The notes: generated by a model from the letters alone, not told the origin. A stretch of 64,000 bases of DNA from Cellulomonas sp. URHD0024 (GCF_000426185.1 NZ_AUEW01000011.1:1-64000), one strand, 5' to 3'. Shown: positions 16,842 through 27,776, counted from the first letter of the stretch. Numbers and translations: made by a program.

Positions 16842-17483
16842 TCAGACGGTCTTCGAGACCTGGCTGAAGCTCAGGCGCTCCGCGCGGGCGCGGTGGGTGC
16901 CCGTGCCCTCGATGGTGCCGACGTTGATCACGAACAGCGACTTCCAGCCGTTGTCCGGGAAGAACTCCGCGTCGACGCCCGGGAAGTCCAGGCCCGCCAT
17001 CGGTCCGGCGCCCAGGCCGGCAGCGCGCAGAGCGACGATCAGGTAGCCGGCCTGGATCAGCGCGCTGGTGCGCGCCATCTGCTCACGCGTCTCGGGCTGG
17101 CCCTCGAGGACGTCCTTGAAGGCGGCCGCGTGCGGCGCGAGCGTCGGCAGGTGCTCGTGGAAGCCGGTGTCCGCGGCGACGACGAGCGTGACCGGGGCGG
17201 CCAGCACGCGCTCGCGGTTCCCCTCGTTCATCAGGGCGGCAAGGCGCTCGCGGGCCTCCGGGCTACGCACGACGAGCAGGCGCAGCGGCACCGTGTTCAT
17301 CGCGGTCGGGCCCCACTTGACCAGGTCGTAGACCGCGGCGAGCTGCTCGTCGGTGACCTCGCCCGGGAGGAACTCGGCGACGGTGCGTGCCTCGCGGAAG
17401 AGGAGGTCGGCGACGTCGTCGGCAACGGCCAACGCGGGCGTCGGGAAGTCGAGGCCGTCCAGGACTGTGGTGTCTGTGGTCAT
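16842..17483 (-). CDS. Nitroreductase family protein, RutE-like
   Basis: A 213-residue FMN-dependent NAD(P)H oxidoreductase of the nitroreductase superfamily, closest in pattern to malonic semialdehyde reductase (RutE/YdfG-type function). Features are FLPGEVTDEQL, VKWGPTAMNTVPLRLLVV (flavin phosphate region), LIQAGYLIVALRAAGLGAGPM and a C-terminal FVINVGTIEG. ATG 17481-17483 is preferred; an upstream in-frame start at 17501 would lie inside a palindrome that looks like an operator. It sits alone on the minus strand between the rimI operon and tsaD. The real substrate is uncertain: quinones, enals or malonic semialdehyde are all possible. Confidence 0.85.
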   Translation of the reverse strand: MTTDTTVLDGLDFPTPALAVADDVADLLFREARTVAEFLPGEVTDEQLAAVYDLVKWGPTAMNTVPLRLLVVRSPEARERLAALMNEGNRERVLAAPVTLVVAADTGFHEHLPTLAPHAAAFKDVLEGQPETREQMARTSALIQAGYLIVALRAAGLGAGPMAGLDFPGVDAEFFPDNGWKSLFVINVGTIEGTGTHRARAERLSFSQVSKTV

Positions 17484-17488
17484 GTGTC

Positions 17489-17502
17489 GTTGAACCGTCA
17501 AC
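17489..17502. promoter_or_regulatory. GTTGA-N4-TCAAC palindrome before the nitroreductase gene
   Basis: A perfect 5-base inverted repeat with a 4-base centre lies 6 bases upstream of the nitroreductase ATG. A repressor bound here would block transcription start or elongation. MarR, HxlR or TetR regulators often use such sites in front of nitroreductase genes; none is encoded next to this one. Confidence 0.4.
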
Positions 17503-17557
17503 TACTTGTCGATGTTCCGTTCGGCGGCGTGACGCCGGTCACGTGGAGCCGCGCAGA

Positions 17558-17563
17558 TAAACT
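17558..17563 (+). promoter_or_regulatory. -10 element of tsaD (leaderless)
   Basis: TAAACT lies 6 bases before the tsaD ATG, with no ribosome binding site between. This gives tsaD its own promoter, separate from the tsaE-tsaB-rimI operon. Confidence 0.6.
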
Positions 17564-17569
17564 CCCCGC

Positions 17570-18610
17570 ATGGCTGAACCCCTGGTGCTCGGGATCGAGA
17601 CGTCGTGCGACGAGACCGGCGTCGCGCTGGTCCGCGGTCTCGACCTCCTCGTCGACTCCGTGGCCAGCTCGGTCGACGAGCACGCGCGGTTCGGCGGGAT
17701 CATCCCGGAGATCGCCTCGCGGGCGCACCTGGAGGCGATGGTCCCGACGATCGAGCGGGCGCTGGCCACCGCGGACGTGTCGCTCGGAGCGGTGGACGCC
17801 ATCGCGGTGACGGCCGGCCCGGGGCTCGTCGGTCCGCTGACCGTCGGCGCGGCCGCAGCCAAGGCGCTCGCCCTCGCCCTGGACAAGCCGCTGTACGGCG
17901 TCAACCACGTCATCGGGCACGCCGTGGTCGACGAGCTGGTCGACGGTGCCTTTCCCGAGCGTGTGATGGCCCTCGTGGTGTCCGGCGGGCACTCGTCGCT
18001 CCTGATGATCGACGACACCGTGAACGTCACGGAGCTCGGCTCGACGCTCGACGACGCGGCGGGGGAGGCGTTCGACAAGGTCGGCCGCCTGCTCGGCCTG
18101 CCCTACCCCGGCGGCCCGCACATCGACCGCCTGGCTCGTGACGGCAACCCGACCGCGATCCGCTTCCCGCGCGGTCTCACCGCCCCGAAGGACCAGGCCG
18201 CGCACGCCGCCGACTTCTCCTTCTCCGGGCTGAAGACGGCCGTCGCCCGCTGGGTCGAGGCCCGCCAGGACGCGGGTGAGGAGCTCCCGCTCAACGACGT
18301 CGCGGCCTCGTTCGCCGAGGCCGTCGCGGACGTGCTGACGGCCAAGACCATCGCGGCAGCCAAGAAGCACGGCGTCGCGACCCTCGTGATCGGCGGCGGG
18401 TTCTCCGCGAACTCCCAGCTGCGTGACATGGCCGCCAAGCGCTGCGCGGAGGCGGGAATCACCCTGCGCATCCCGCCGATCCGCTACTGCACCGACAACG
18501 GAGCGATGATCGCCGCGCTCGGTTCCGCCGTCGTGCGCCGCGGGCTGCCGCCGTCGTCGCTCGACCTACCGGTCGACTCCTCGATGCCGCTCACGCAGGT
18601 CCTGGTCTGA
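17570..18610 (+). CDS. tsaD: tRNA N6-adenosine threonylcarbamoyltransferase TsaD
   Basis: Catalytic subunit that transfers the threonylcarbamoyl group to A37 of tRNA. The 346-residue ASKHA-fold protein begins [15 protein letters not shown] and carries the metal-binding HVIGH (His113, His117), [34 protein letters not shown] and the C-terminal [13 protein letters not shown]. 346 residues is normal. Its partners TsaE and TsaB are at 14314-15544. In many relatives it directly follows rimI; here a sulfurtransferase and an opposite-strand nitroreductase separate them and it has its own leaderless promoter. Confidence 0.97.
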   Translation: MAEPLVLGIETSCDETGVALVRGLDLLVDSVASSVDEHARFGGIIPEIASRAHLEAMVPTIERALATADVSLGAVDAIAVTAGPGLVGPLTVGAAAAKALALALDKPLYGVNHVIGHAVVDELVDGAFPERVMALVVSGGHSSLLMIDDTVNVTELGSTLDDAAGEAFDKVGRLLGLPYPGGPHIDRLARDGNPTAIRFPRGLTAPKDQAAHAADFSFSGLKTAVARWVEARQDAGEELPLNDVAASFAEAVADVLTAKTIAAAKKHGVATLVIGGGFSANSQLRDMAAKRCAEAGITLRIPPIRYCTDNGAMIAALGSAVVRRGLPPSSLDLPVDSSMPLTQVLV

Positions 18611-18618
18611 GGGGAAGG

Positions 18619-19128
18619 TCACGCGCGCTGGAGCGAGCGCGAGGTCGACCAGAGCCGCCAGAACCGTGCGCCGACCAGGTACGGAACCAGCAGCGCCAGG
18701 ACGAGGAACACCGCGAACTGCCACGTGAGCGTCGCACCGGCCGAGATCGCGTCGTCGGTCCAGGTGAAGGTGGTCGTCGCGCCCAGGAACGTCGCTGTCG
18801 TCGTCCCGCCGCCGAGCTGCTCGAGCGTGGTGAGTGCTCCGACGCCGAACGCCATCCCGAGGGCCACGAGCGCCCCGAGTGTGAGGGCGGCCCACCAGCC
18901 GCCGGTGTTCCATCGGGGCATGCTGCGGTCCAGCTCGGCCAGGTAGCCGTCGGCGAGCACCCGCGGATGCCCGAGATCGGCGATGGCCTGCCTCATCCCC
19001 ACCTCCGCGGCGGTGGCGTCGAGCTCGTTGCGCAGCTCGCGCTTGAGCCGTACGTACTGGGGGAAGTCCTGCACCGCCCAGCTGAACCGCAGCAGGTAGG
19101 CCTCGCGTCGGAACGTGTCGCGCAGCAT
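18619..19128 (-). CDS. Permease prefix/membrane partner of PadR regulator
   Basis: A 169-residue protein with a soluble N-terminal helical half (residues 1-70, with YVRLKRELRNELDATAAEVG and an AIADLGHPRVLADGYLAEL segment) and two hydrophobic segments (about 78-103 and 133-153). The soluble half resembles the short domain found before membrane segments in proteins paired with PadR regulators, which may have a signalling or anti-regulator role. Its ATG overlaps the padR stop as ATGA, so the two are translated together. I cannot assign a function beyond this pairing. It converges on tsaD with an 8-base gap. Confidence 0.75.
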   Translation of the reverse strand: MLRDTFRREAYLLRFSWAVQDFPQYVRLKRELRNELDATAAEVGMRQAIADLGHPRVLADGYLAELDRSMPRWNTGGWWAALTLGALVALGMAFGVGALTTLEQLGGGTTTATFLGATTTFTWTDDAISAGATLTWQFAVFLVLALLVPYLVGARFWRLWSTSRSLQRA

Positions 19129-19469
19129 CAGTTCTCCTTCGGGGTGCGTTCGAGGACGTGCTCGACGGTCACCGAGAGCTGCCGCCACGAGCGGGCGGTG
19201 GCCCAGAGCTGGTCGGTGCCGGTCGTCGTCGGCAGGTAGTACTTGCGGGCGGGGCCCGCGGTGGAGGCGACGAGGCGGGAGGAGATCAGCCCGTCGCGCT
19301 CGAGGCGGTTGAGCACGGGGTAGACCGTGCCGGCGGCGATGTCGTCCAGCCCGCTGTCGTGCAGCCGGGTGACCAGCTCGTAGCCGTACGACTCGCGCTC
19401 GCTGAGGAGGGCGAGCACGAGCATGGGCAGCACGCCCTTGAGCAGCTGCGGGTCTCGTGGCTCGTCCAT
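19128..19469 (-). CDS. PadR-family transcriptional regulator
   Basis: A 113-residue PadR-family winged-HTH repressor. The domain spans most of the protein: LLKGVLPMLVLALLSERESYGYELVTRL, then AAGTVYPVLNRLERDGLI and GPARKYYLPTTTG. The pattern yGYEl and GtvYP-L-rLe-dGli-s is diagnostic. ATG 19467-19469 is preferred over an upstream in-frame start (19505), because the upstream stretch holds the promoter: -35 TTGTCA and -10 TAGCGT ending 7 bases before this ATG. It is co-translated with a membrane protein (19128), a frequent partner for PadR. The inducing signal is unknown; autoregulation is likely. Confidence 0.92.
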   Translation of the reverse strand: MDEPRDPQLLKGVLPMLVLALLSERESYGYELVTRLHDSGLDDIAAGTVYPVLNRLERDGLISSRLVASTAGPARKYYLPTTTGTDQLWATARSWRQLSVTVEHVLERTPKEN

Positions 19470-19476
19470 GAGCCAC

Positions 19477-19505
19477 ACGCTATGCCTAGTAGTAGGTAAT
19501 GACAA
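19477..19505 (-). promoter_or_regulatory. Promoter of padR operon with CCTA-N4-TAGG repeat
   Basis: On the minus strand, TTGTCA (19505-19500), a 17-base spacer and TAGCGT (19482-19477) form a good promoter whose start site would be at the padR ATG. The spacer contains the A/T-rich repeat CCTACTACTAGG, a plausible PadR operator because it overlaps the promoter core. Confidence 0.5.
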
Positions 19506-19515
19506 GTAGCAGGCT

Positions 19516-20664
19516 TTACAGAGGTCGGCCGGCCTTCATCTCCGCGACGAGCGACCGGACCACGGCATCCAGCTCGCCCGCATGACGTCGCGCCACGGCG
19601 CGCTGCCGCTGGTAGGACGCTCCCCGGCGCAGGACGACGCGGACCTGCTCGAGCTCCTCGGAACAGCCCAGCCGTTCGGCGACGGGCGCGAGGTCCACGA
19701 GCCACCGGCCGATGGCATCGGTGACCAGCTCCTCGTCGCCGGCTGCGTTCGTGATGATGATCGCGTCCATGCCGTACCGCGCGGAGCGCCACTTGTTCTC
19801 CTGGGCGAACCAGGGCGGCAGCGTCGGCAGGGTCTCGCCGCGGTCGAGCATCGAGCTGAAGTGCTCGACGAAGCAGTGGGTCAGCGAGGAGATGGCTCCG
19901 ACCTCGAGCAGGTTCGATGCGCCGTCGGCGATCCGCATCTCGAGCGTCCCGAACCGCGGCGACGGCCGCACGTCCCAGCGGACCTCGTCGAACTGGTCGA
20001 TGACGCCGGTGTGCATCATGTCCCCGATGTACTGCTCCAGCTGCGACCAGTCGTCGAACCCGAACGGCAGGCCGGCGGTGGGGAGCTGCTGGAAGAGCAG
20101 CGCGCGGTTCGAGGCGTAGCCGGTGTCCTTGCCTCCCCAGAACGGGGACGACGCCGACAGCGACTGGATGTGCGCGAACACGGTGAGCATCGCGCGGGAG
20201 ATCGGCAGCACCTTGGCGCGGTCCTCGATGCCGACGTGCACGTGCACGCCATAGATGAGCATCTGCCGACCCCACCACTGCGTGCGGTCGATGAGCGTCG
20301 CGTACCGCTGCTTGTCGGTGACCTTCTGGTTCGACCACTGCGCGAACGGGTGCGTCCCGCTGCCCATGAGCTCGATCCGCAGCGGCTGCGCGGCCTCGCC
20401 GACGATGTCGAGAGCACGGTTCAGGTCGGCGACGGCCTCGGCCACGTTCGCGCTCTTCCCGGACCGCAGCTCGACGGTGTTCAGCAGAAGCTCCTGCGTG
20501 ATCAGCGGGTGCTCGCCGCCGTCGTCGGGCCGCACCGCGGTCAGGATGGTCTCGGCGGCCTGGCGCAGGTCGCCCGAGTCGGCGTCGACGAGGGCGACCT
20601 CCCACTCGATGCCGATGCTGGACCGCTCGGAGTGCGCGAACGGGAGCGCGACCGGGGCGGCCAT
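19516..20664 (-). CDS. Carboxylate-amine ligase, glutamate-cysteine ligase GCS2 (YbdK) family
   Basis: A 382-residue ATP-dependent ligase of the GCS2 family. Typical features are IGIEWEVALVDADSGDL (start of the catalytic sheet), ELLLNTVELRSG, ELMGSGTHPFAQW, YGVHVHVGIED, RFGTLEMRIADGASN and ARYGMDAIIIT. Family members join glutamate to cysteine or other amines; many YbdK proteins have only weak glutamate-cysteine ligase activity and their true substrate is unknown. The ATG at 20664 overlaps the upstream methyltransferase stop as ATGA. Actinobacteria such as this usually rely on mycothiol rather than glutathione, so a glutathione role should not be assumed. Confidence 0.87.
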   Translation of the reverse strand: MAAPVALPFAHSERSSIGIEWEVALVDADSGDLRQAAETILTAVRPDDGGEHPLITQELLLNTVELRSGKSANVAEAVADLNRALDIVGEAAQPLRIELMGSGTHPFAQWSNQKVTDKQRYATLIDRTQWWGRQMLIYGVHVHVGIEDRAKVLPISRAMLTVFAHIQSLSASSPFWGGKDTGYASNRALLFQQLPTAGLPFGFDDWSQLEQYIGDMMHTGVIDQFDEVRWDVRPSPRFGTLEMRIADGASNLLEVGAISSLTHCFVEHFSSMLDRGETLPTLPPWFAQENKWRSARYGMDAIIITNAAGDEELVTDAIGRWLVDLAPVAERLGCSEELEQVRVVLRRGASYQRQRAVARRHAGELDAVVRSLVAEMKAGRPL

Positions 20665-21854
20665 CAGGCGGCCTCGACCACGAGAACCTGCTGGCTGCCC
20701 GCGACGCGCGTCAGGACGATCGTCGCGAACGCGCTGCCCCGCAGGTCGAGCTGGCGCCGCAGCTGCTCCGGCACCACGGCCGTCCCGCGCTTCTTGATCG
20801 TCAGCTTCCCGACGTCCCGTTCGCGCAGGTAGGTCCTGAGCCGCTTGAGCCCGAACGGCATGGTGTCGAGGACGCGGTAGGCCGTCGCCGTGGGCACGGG
20901 CGTCAGCACGTCGGACGTCACGTAGGCGATGGTCGGGTCGACCAGCCGCCCTCGCACCTGGTCGGCGAGCTCACCGACGAGCCCGGCGCGGATGACCGCG
21001 CCGTCGGGCTCGTACAGGTAGGCACCGACCGCGCCCGACGGCGGCCGGTAGATGCCGTCGGGGTTGCTGGCCAGGATCGTGTGCGCCTGCCCGTCGCGCA
21101 GCACCAGCGCCGACCGACCTGACCCCTCGGGCGCGAGCGGCCCGAACCACAGGCCGAGCTCGACGACGTCGCCGTCGACCGACACCCATTGCGCGTGCGC
21201 ATCGATCGGCAGGGCCGAGTGGGGGATGCCCGGCCCCAGCTTCAGCCCGAGCGCGGGCACCCGCTCGCGCAGCTCGAGCACACGGTCCAGCGCGGGCTCG
21301 TAGGCGGACGGGTCGAACACGCGGCTTCCCGACGAGGTCCGACGAGCCGGGTCGGCATACACCCCGTCGATCCCCTCGCCCTCGAGGTCCAGCGCGAGCC
21401 CGTCCCCGTGCCGCACCTCGGCGTCGGGGAAGTGCCGCAGGTTCACGGTCGCGATCGCGGCCGTCGCCTCGTCCACGTCGGTGGCCAGCACCCGCAGCCC
21501 GATGCCCGCCATCGCCATCGCATCGGCGCCGATGCCGCAGGTCAGGTCCGCCACGCGTGTGCTGCCGGCGTCCCGGAACCGTCGTGCGTGGTGGGCCGCG
21601 ACGTTGAGGCGGGTGGCCTGCTCGAGGCCCGGCGCGGTGAACAGCATGCCTCCGGCGAAGTCCCCGAACTTGTCGACCGCCTTGGCCCGCAGCCGCGACT
21701 GCGTCAGCGCCGCGGCGACCAGCACCGGGTCGAGGCCCTCCTCGCGCAGCCGTTCCGAGAGAGCCATCGTGCGGGCCTCGTCGTAGGGCGGCAGCGCCGA
21801 CAGCAGGGCCCAGCCGGTCGGGCTGAGCAGCTGGGAGAGGCCCTCGGAATCCAT
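20664..21854 (-). CDS. Class I SAM-dependent methyltransferase with THUMP-like C terminus
   Basis: A 396-residue protein with an N-terminal helical part (residues 1-95), a Rossmann methyltransferase core (VADLTCGIGADAMAMAGIG at about 103-121, then VLATDVDEATAAIATVN) and a C-terminal THUMP-like region (GKLTIKKRGTAVVPEQL). The pocket motif is VYADPARRTSSG, DPAR being the form used by this family. THUMP-like domains suggest an RNA, probably tRNA, substrate; this is inference. ATG 21852-21854 has AAAGGA upstream. It is divergent from groES, sharing the region with the CIRCE elements, and is co-translated with the GCS2 ligase gene. Confidence 0.85.
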   Translation of the reverse strand: MDSEGLSQLLSPTGWALLSALPPYDEARTMALSERLREEGLDPVLVAAALTQSRLRAKAVDKFGDFAGGMLFTAPGLEQATRLNVAAHHARRFRDAGSTRVADLTCGIGADAMAMAGIGLRVLATDVDEATAAIATVNLRHFPDAEVRHGDGLALDLEGEGIDGVYADPARRTSSGSRVFDPSAYEPALDRVLELRERVPALGLKLGPGIPHSALPIDAHAQWVSVDGDVVELGLWFGPLAPEGSGRSALVLRDGQAHTILASNPDGIYRPPSGAVGAYLYEPDGAVIRAGLVGELADQVRGRLVDPTIAYVTSDVLTPVPTATAYRVLDTMPFGLKRLRTYLRERDVGKLTIKKRGTAVVPEQLRRQLDLRGSAFATIVLTRVAGSQQVLVVEAA

Positions 21855-21894
21855 GTCGAGATCCTTTCACGGCGTACCGGTTCGCTGTCGGCAG

Positions 21895-21921
21895 TTGGCA
21901 CTCGCCTTGACCGAGTGCTAA
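21895..21921. promoter_or_regulatory. CIRCE element 1 (HrcA operator)
   Basis: TTGGCACTC (21895-21903), nine bases, GAGTGCTAA (21913-21921). This matches the CIRCE consensus TTAGCACTC-N9-GAGTGCTAA at 17 of 18 arm positions. HrcA represses chaperonin genes through this site and releases them on heat shock. It also lies 41 bases upstream of the divergent methyltransferase gene. Confidence 0.95.
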
Positions 21922-21941
21922 CCCGTTCCTAGAGTGAGGAG

Positions 21942-21968
21942 CTGGCACTCTCCCCGTGAGTGTGCCAA
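21942..21968. promoter_or_regulatory. CIRCE element 2 (variant)
   Basis: CTGGCACTC (21942-21950), nine bases, GTGTGCCAA (21960-21968). Each arm matches the CIRCE consensus at 7 of 9 positions. The centre lies 47 bases downstream of the first element and the site is 92 bases before the groES start. Two CIRCE sites in tandem are known upstream of actinobacterial chaperonin operons. Confidence 0.75.
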
Positions 21969-22059
21969 CGGCGCTCCAGGCCCCGGCACCCGCGACGACG
22001 GTGGCCTGACAGCGCTCTTCGGACTCACGAACTACTCACATGCGAAGGGGAGGTCCGCT

Positions 22060-22356
22060 GTGTCGGTCTCCATCAAGCCCCTCGAGGACCGGATCGTCGT
22101 CAAGACGCTCGAGGCAGAGACGACGACCGCTTCCGGTCTCGTCATCCCGGACAGTGCCAAGGAGAAGCCCCAGGAGGGCGAGGTCCTGGCGGTCGGCCCC
22201 GGCCGTGTCGACGACAACGGCAACCGGGTCCCGCTCGACGTCGCCGTCGGCGACAAGGTGATCTACTCCAAGTACGGCGGCACCGAGGTGAAGTACCAGG
22301 GCGAGGAGCTCCTCATCCTCTCGGCCCGCGACATCCTCGCGGTCGTCGTCAAGTGA
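22060..22356 (+). CDS. groES: Co-chaperonin GroES
   Basis: The 10-kDa lid of the GroEL folding chamber. The 98-residue protein reads [22 protein letters not shown], then [47 protein letters not shown] and ends in ILAVV. GTG 22060 is chosen because GGGGAGG (22046-22052) lies 7 bases upstream; the open frame reaches to 21934 but that would run through a CIRCE site. Regulated by HrcA via two CIRCE elements. groEL does not follow; two terminator hairpins and a minus-strand whiB do, so the chaperonin must be encoded elsewhere. Confidence 0.97.
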   Translation: MSVSIKPLEDRIVVKTLEAETTTASGLVIPDSAKEKPQEGEVLAVGPGRVDDNGNRVPLDVAVGDKVIYSKYGGTEVKYQGEELLILSARDILAVVVK

Positions 22357-22404
22357 TCTGACGATCACCTGGCGAACAGCCACGTCGGTCCAACGGATCG
22401 AGCA

Positions 22405-22440
22405 GAACGGCCCCTCGGTCCTCGGACCGGGGGGCCGTTC
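22405..22440 (+). terminator. Nested hairpin terminator after groES
   Basis: GAACGGCCCC (22405-22414) pairs with GGGGCCGTTC (22431-22440), and an inner CGGTCC-TC-GGACCG hairpin continues the stem. It lies 49 bases after the groES stop and is followed by a T/C-rich stretch. Confidence 0.85.
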
Positions 22441-22484
22441 TCGTCCCGCCTCCCTCGACGGGGATACCAGGTCGGTCCAGGCAG

Positions 22485-22528
22485 ACGAAGACCCTCCGCG
22501 ATCGGCGTTGATCGCGGAGGGTCTTCGT
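22485..22528. terminator. Bidirectional terminator between groES and whiB
   Basis: A perfect 19-base stem (22485-22503 with 22510-22528) and a 6-base loop, ending 8 bases before the whiB stop. It should stop transcription from both sides, and with the hairpin at 22405 isolates groES from whiB. Confidence 0.9.
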
Positions 22529-22535
22529 TCGAGGA

Positions 22536-22832
22536 TCAGCTGACGCGAGCCCGGCGGCTGCGCTGGGCGAGCACGGCGGTGCGCTCGTCCTCCGAGAGCC
22601 CGCCCCAGACTCCGTACGGCTCGCGCACGGTCAGCGACTGCTCGCGGCACTCCTTGATGACCGGGCACGTGGCACAGATGGCCTTGGCAGCCTCGGCGCG
22701 GCGGCGGCGTGCGGATCCGCGCTCGCCCTCGGGGTGGAAGAAAAGGTCCTGGTCCGCGTCGCGGCAGGCGCCCTCGAACTGCCACTCCCAGAGATCCATC
22801 ACGGGTCCGGGAAGTCGAGAGATCTCGGCCAT
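22536..22832 (-). CDS. whiB3: WhiB-family iron-sulfur regulator, WhiB3/WhiD-like
   Basis: A 98-residue [4Fe-4S] cluster-binding regulator that acts with the principal sigma factor. The four cluster cysteines are Cys23, Cys53, Cys56 and Cys62 (pattern C-x29-C-x2-C-x5-C), followed by the G-V-W-G-G turn and a basic C terminus. RLPGP near the start, WEWQFEGACR, LFFHPEGERG and EPYGVWGGLSEDER match the WhiB3 (Mycobacterium)/WhiD (Streptomyces) subgroup rather than WhiB1 or WhiB2. GAGGAGG lies just upstream of the ATG. Neighbours groES, a BldM-like regulator and guaB agree with this subgroup. Likely a redox- or nitric-oxide-sensing role; WhiD acts in sporulation, but this lineage does not sporulate. 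Confidence 0.93.
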   Translation of the reverse strand: MAEISRLPGPVMDLWEWQFEGACRDADQDLFFHPEGERGSARRRRAEAAKAICATCPVIKECREQSLTVREPYGVWGGLSEDERTAVLAQRSRRARVS

Positions 22833-22938
22833 GGTTCCTCCTCAGTCGCTCCGCCACGGCCGCGGGCGGCGGCTGTGCCGGATGATCGTGATACTGGCTG
22901 TCGCGGGGCGGGCCCCGCGGGATGACGCGTTGGGGAGG

Positions 22939-22967
22939 ACGTTACAACCGCTTCAACAGTTGTTCAA
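22939..22967 (-). promoter_or_regulatory. Promoter of whiB3-like gene
   Basis: On the minus strand, TTGAAC (22967-22962), a 17-base spacer and TAACGT (22944-22939). It lies in an unusually A/T-rich patch (22940-23015) and predicts a leader of about 100 bases before whiB, which has a strong ribosome binding site. The remainder of 22833-23082 shows no gene. Confidence 0.6.
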
Positions 22968-23082
22968 GACCGGTTCGGTCCTTTCTCGATTGAAACGATT
23001 GGTCGCATTACCGCAGGCAGCGCGCCCGTGTCCAGACCCGTCCGCGGACGAACTTCCGCGCTCCACCTGGCAGAATCGCGCC

Positions 23083-24012
23083 ATGGTCAGGTCCGGTGAC
23101 GACGAGCCGCAGGTCGCCCACGCGCCCGCGCTCGCGGTTGCGGCGGTGGCTCGCAGGCTCGGCGTCGCACCCGCGACGTTGCGCACCTGGGACCGTCGGT
23201 ACGGGCTCGGCCCCTCGGAGCACTCCGCTGGTGCGCACCGGCGGTACTCGGCGGCGGACGTCGAACGTCTCCTCGTCATGCGACGGCTCACGCTGGACGG
23301 GGTGGCCCCCGCGGAGTCGGCCCGGATCGCCCTGGCCAGCGACCTCTCGACGCCGTCGGACGGACGGGTCGCGGCTGAACGGACGCCGACCGCCGTGGTC
23401 GACGCGGCGCTGGCTGGTGACCTGGGCGGGTGCGGGCGTGTCCTCGCGCTCTCGCCGGACGCGGACGTCCTGGCCTGGTGGACAGGTCTTGTCGAGCCGG
23501 CGCTCGGCGCGCTCGCGCGTCGGACCGTGGTGGACCCGCCGGGTGTGGACGCCGTCGCGACCGTCCACTCGGCGGCCCTCACCGCGCTCCGCGACCGGAC
23601 CGCCCCGTTCGAGGGAGCGCGACGCCCGGTCGTCCTCGTGCTCGTCGCCCCGCGGGAGCCGCGACCGCTCGTCGCCCATGCTGTGGCGGGGGCGCTCGCC
23701 TCGCACGGCGTCGATGCGCGGATCGTCGGCGGACCGGTCGGTGTGCACCACGCCTTCGAGCTCGTGGCGATGACCCGGACCCGCGCCGTCGTCACCATCG
23801 GCGAGGGGATGCACGTGGACCTCGAGGTCGTTCAGCGCATCGCGCAGGAGCATGCCGAGCTGCCGCAGTTCGTGATGGTCCCCGACCACGCGACGGCAGC
23901 TGTGCCCGTCGGACGCTCGGTGCACCGGGCGCATTCCTTCACCGGACTCGTGCACGAGGTGCTGGCCGTCACGCGTCGACCGGGAGAGGGCCTCACGGCG
24001 CAGGACCCCTAG
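23083..24012 (+). CDS. MerR-family regulator with degenerate cobalamin-binding-like domain
   Basis: A 309-residue protein. Residues about 17-85 form a MerR-type winged HTH (RRLGVAPATLRTWDRRYGLG, GAHRRYSAADVERLLVMRRL). The rest resembles the two-part helical plus Rossmann B12-binding region of CarH/LitR-like photoreceptor regulators (LAWWTGLVEPALGAL; PVVLVLVAPREPRPLVAHAV; VVTIGEGMHVDLEVV). The B12-ligand motif D-x-H-x-x-G is absent, so cobalamin binding is doubtful. Start ATG 23083 follows CAGAAT (23071-23076) by 6 bases, a leaderless arrangement; the open frame extends upstream across whiB. It occupies the place where Streptomyces and Mycobacterium have a sigma factor near whiD/whiB3. The target genes are unknown. 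Confidence 0.8.
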   Translation: MVRSGDDEPQVAHAPALAVAAVARRLGVAPATLRTWDRRYGLGPSEHSAGAHRRYSAADVERLLVMRRLTLDGVAPAESARIALASDLSTPSDGRVAAERTPTAVVDAALAGDLGGCGRVLALSPDADVLAWWTGLVEPALGALARRTVVDPPGVDAVATVHSAALTALRDRTAPFEGARRPVVLVLVAPREPRPLVAHAVAGALASHGVDARIVGGPVGVHHAFELVAMTRTRAVVTIGEGMHVDLEVVQRIAQEHAELPQFVMVPDHATAAVPVGRSVHRAHSFTGLVHEVLAVTRRPGEGLTAQDP

Positions 24013-24205
24013 CGCGCAGCGGTCTGATCAGCCAATTCACCCTCTCGGCGGACCTGCATTCGGGTGAGACATTCTGCGCTTGCGACGCATCGGCGGACGA
24101 TTGCCCGACCTGCGGCCCGGTCGGTTGCCTCGAGAACTAACGTCACTCGTCCGGGCGACCGATACAGGTCAGGTGCCCCGGCGTGGGGTCCGAGAGGGGA
24201 TCAAC

Positions 24206-27247
<3,042 letters not shown>

Positions 27248-27304
27248 CCGCCCGCTCATCGGCGGTGCCTCCGACATTCGTCGGAGCCCCGTGAGGGCCC
27301 GTCC

Positions 27305-27336
27305 ATGCGGCGTCATCGGGATCGTTGACGCCGCAT
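27305..27336. terminator. 11-base inverted repeat after the methyltransferase gene
   Basis: ATGCGGCGTCA (27305-27315) and TGACGCCGCAT (27326-27336) are perfect complements around a 10-base loop, 57 bases after the methyltransferase stop. It can serve as a terminator without T-tract. The right arm overlaps the -35 of the next promoter, so it could instead be an operator. Confidence 0.5.
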
Positions 27337-27354
27337 CTGCGTGCGCTGTAAGAC
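27325..27354 (+). promoter_or_regulatory. Promoter of the small-membrane-protein cluster
   Basis: TTGACG (27325-27330), an 18-base spacer and TAAGAC (27349-27354). The predicted leader to the first small gene (27576) is about 215 bases and contains the hairpin CACCGGC-GT-GCCGGTG (27383-27398). No convincing gene is seen in 27355-27575. Confidence 0.45.
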
Positions 27355-27575
27355 TTGTCCCGGACCCGTGTGAAGACACCCGCACCGGCGTGCCGGTGGG
27401 CGCGGGGGCGTCATGTGCGGACGTTGGGACGTGGTCAGCGGTACGGCGGCGGTGGCTGCGATGACGTCGGCGATCCGTCGACGGAACGCGGACCAGTGAG
27501 CACGGCGCGTGGTCAGCGTGGGGCGACTTCGTCGCGCCGGTGCGGGCCAGGTCGGTCGCGTCCGGAGCGGCCGGT

Positions 27576-27749
27576 ATGAGCACCGCCGTCGGCGCGCTGC
27601 TGGTCGTCGCAGGCGGCGGCCTCACGCTGGTGTTCCTCGTTCTCGTCCGTCGCGGCGCTCGATCGTCGGGGGCGGGCCAGTTGTGGTTCCTTCCCTTAGC
27701 GGCGCTGGCCTGCTTCGTCGCGGCGAGCGCGGTCTTCGTGACTTCGTGA
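27576..27749 (+). CDS. Small membrane protein A (57 aa), unknown
   Basis: A 57-residue protein with two hydrophobic segments (about 4-24 and 36-55) separated by a short basic loop (RRGARSSGAGQ). ATG 27576 has GGAG 10 bases upstream. I recognise no family. It is first of four consecutive plus-strand genes for tiny membrane proteins (57, 64, 84 and 61 residues) between guaB and the XRE-MurA fusion. The shared two-helix hairpin layout suggests related origin or a joint complex; this is inference. Confidence 0.6.
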   Translation: MSTAVGALLVVAGGGLTLVFLVLVRRGARSSGAGQLWFLPLAALACFVAASAVFVTS

Positions 27750-27776
27750 GCCCATGACGGACGATCTCGGGGGTGG

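Noticed and set aside
20664..21854. Assigning a glutathione pathway from the GCS2 ligase and neighbour
   Set aside because: Many YbdK-type proteins are not true glutamate-cysteine ligases, no glutathione synthetase is present, and Actinobacteria mostly use mycothiol.
27355..27579. Possible 74-residue gene upstream of the small membrane proteins
   Set aside because: Starts at TTG with no ribosome binding site, has an Arg/Gly-rich sequence and irregular third-position composition.
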